From: DASVDK01 sp036562265 [NCBI: Thermodesulfobacteriota bacterium]
GTDB lineage: Bacteria; DASVDK01
Length of the DNA: 6,721 nt
Direction of reading: 5' to 3'
Assembly: GCA_036562265.1 (NCBI GenBank)
Contig: DATCKS010000122.1
Span: 1 to 6,721, forward strand
Part shown: piece after piece, positions 6,705-6,721 of the stretch
How positions within the stretch are numbered: position 1 is the stretch's first letter
Layout of the letters: each line of letters begins with the position of its first letter
Notes under the pieces: generated by a model
Database searches by the model: none
Seen by the model: only the letters and a program-made list of their open reading frames with translations
Told to the model about the DNA's origin: nothing
Translations under genes and position numbers: made by a program

Positions 6705-6721
6705 GCATCGTGGTCGAGAGA

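Noticed and set aside
6693-6721. A possible next gene starting with GTG at 6710, preceded by GAGGAG at 6693-6698
   Set aside because: Only four codons are visible before the window ends and the spacing of 11 bases is long, so it cannot be told from chance.

Overview
The window is very GC-rich and densely coding, with every gene on the + strand. The encoded secretin (outer-membrane channel), its inner-membrane partner PilP and a lipoprotein point to a didermic (Gram-negative) bacterium with type IV pili. The gene order (end of a pil cluster, then aroC-aroK-aroB) and a chorismate synthase of the Bacillus-like subtype fit a high-GC Desulfuromonadia/Desulfobacterota-like organism or another deep-branching high-GC phylum. 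This placement is inference from memory, not a database result.

Layout. The 3' part of pilP (bases 2-802, open at the left edge) overlaps pilQ (799-3294) through ATGA. A 52-base gap follows, holding two GC-rich inverted repeats and a Shine-Dalgarno. Then come aroC (3347-4579), aroK (4576-5112, GTG start overlapping the aroC stop) and aroB (5112-6212, one-base TGATG overlap with aroK). After 12 bases with a strong Shine-Dalgarno, a small unrecognised lipoprotein (6225-6704) with an Ig-like beta-sandwich look begins. The last 17 bases are unassigned. No stretch of 300 bases lacks a gene, and I see no tRNA, rRNA, CRISPR, transposon or convincing intrinsic terminator.

How the genes work together. 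PilP and PilQ form the periplasmic and outer-membrane end of the type IV pilus machine: PilQ is the pore and PilP links it to the inner-membrane PilN/PilO complex. AroB makes 3-dehydroquinate at the first ring-forming step of the shikimate pathway, AroK phosphorylates shikimate, and AroC makes chorismate, the precursor of aromatic amino acids, folates and quinones. The two sets have no known biochemical connection, but co-location of pilQ with aro genes is a recurrent bacterial arrangement and the start-stop overlaps suggest one transcript with translational coupling.

I did not find a clearly new system. The points most worth a second look are a lipobox on PilQ, the lower-GC Ig-like lipoprotein after aroB, an uninterrupted G8 tract in pilP, and the adjoining hairpins before aroC.
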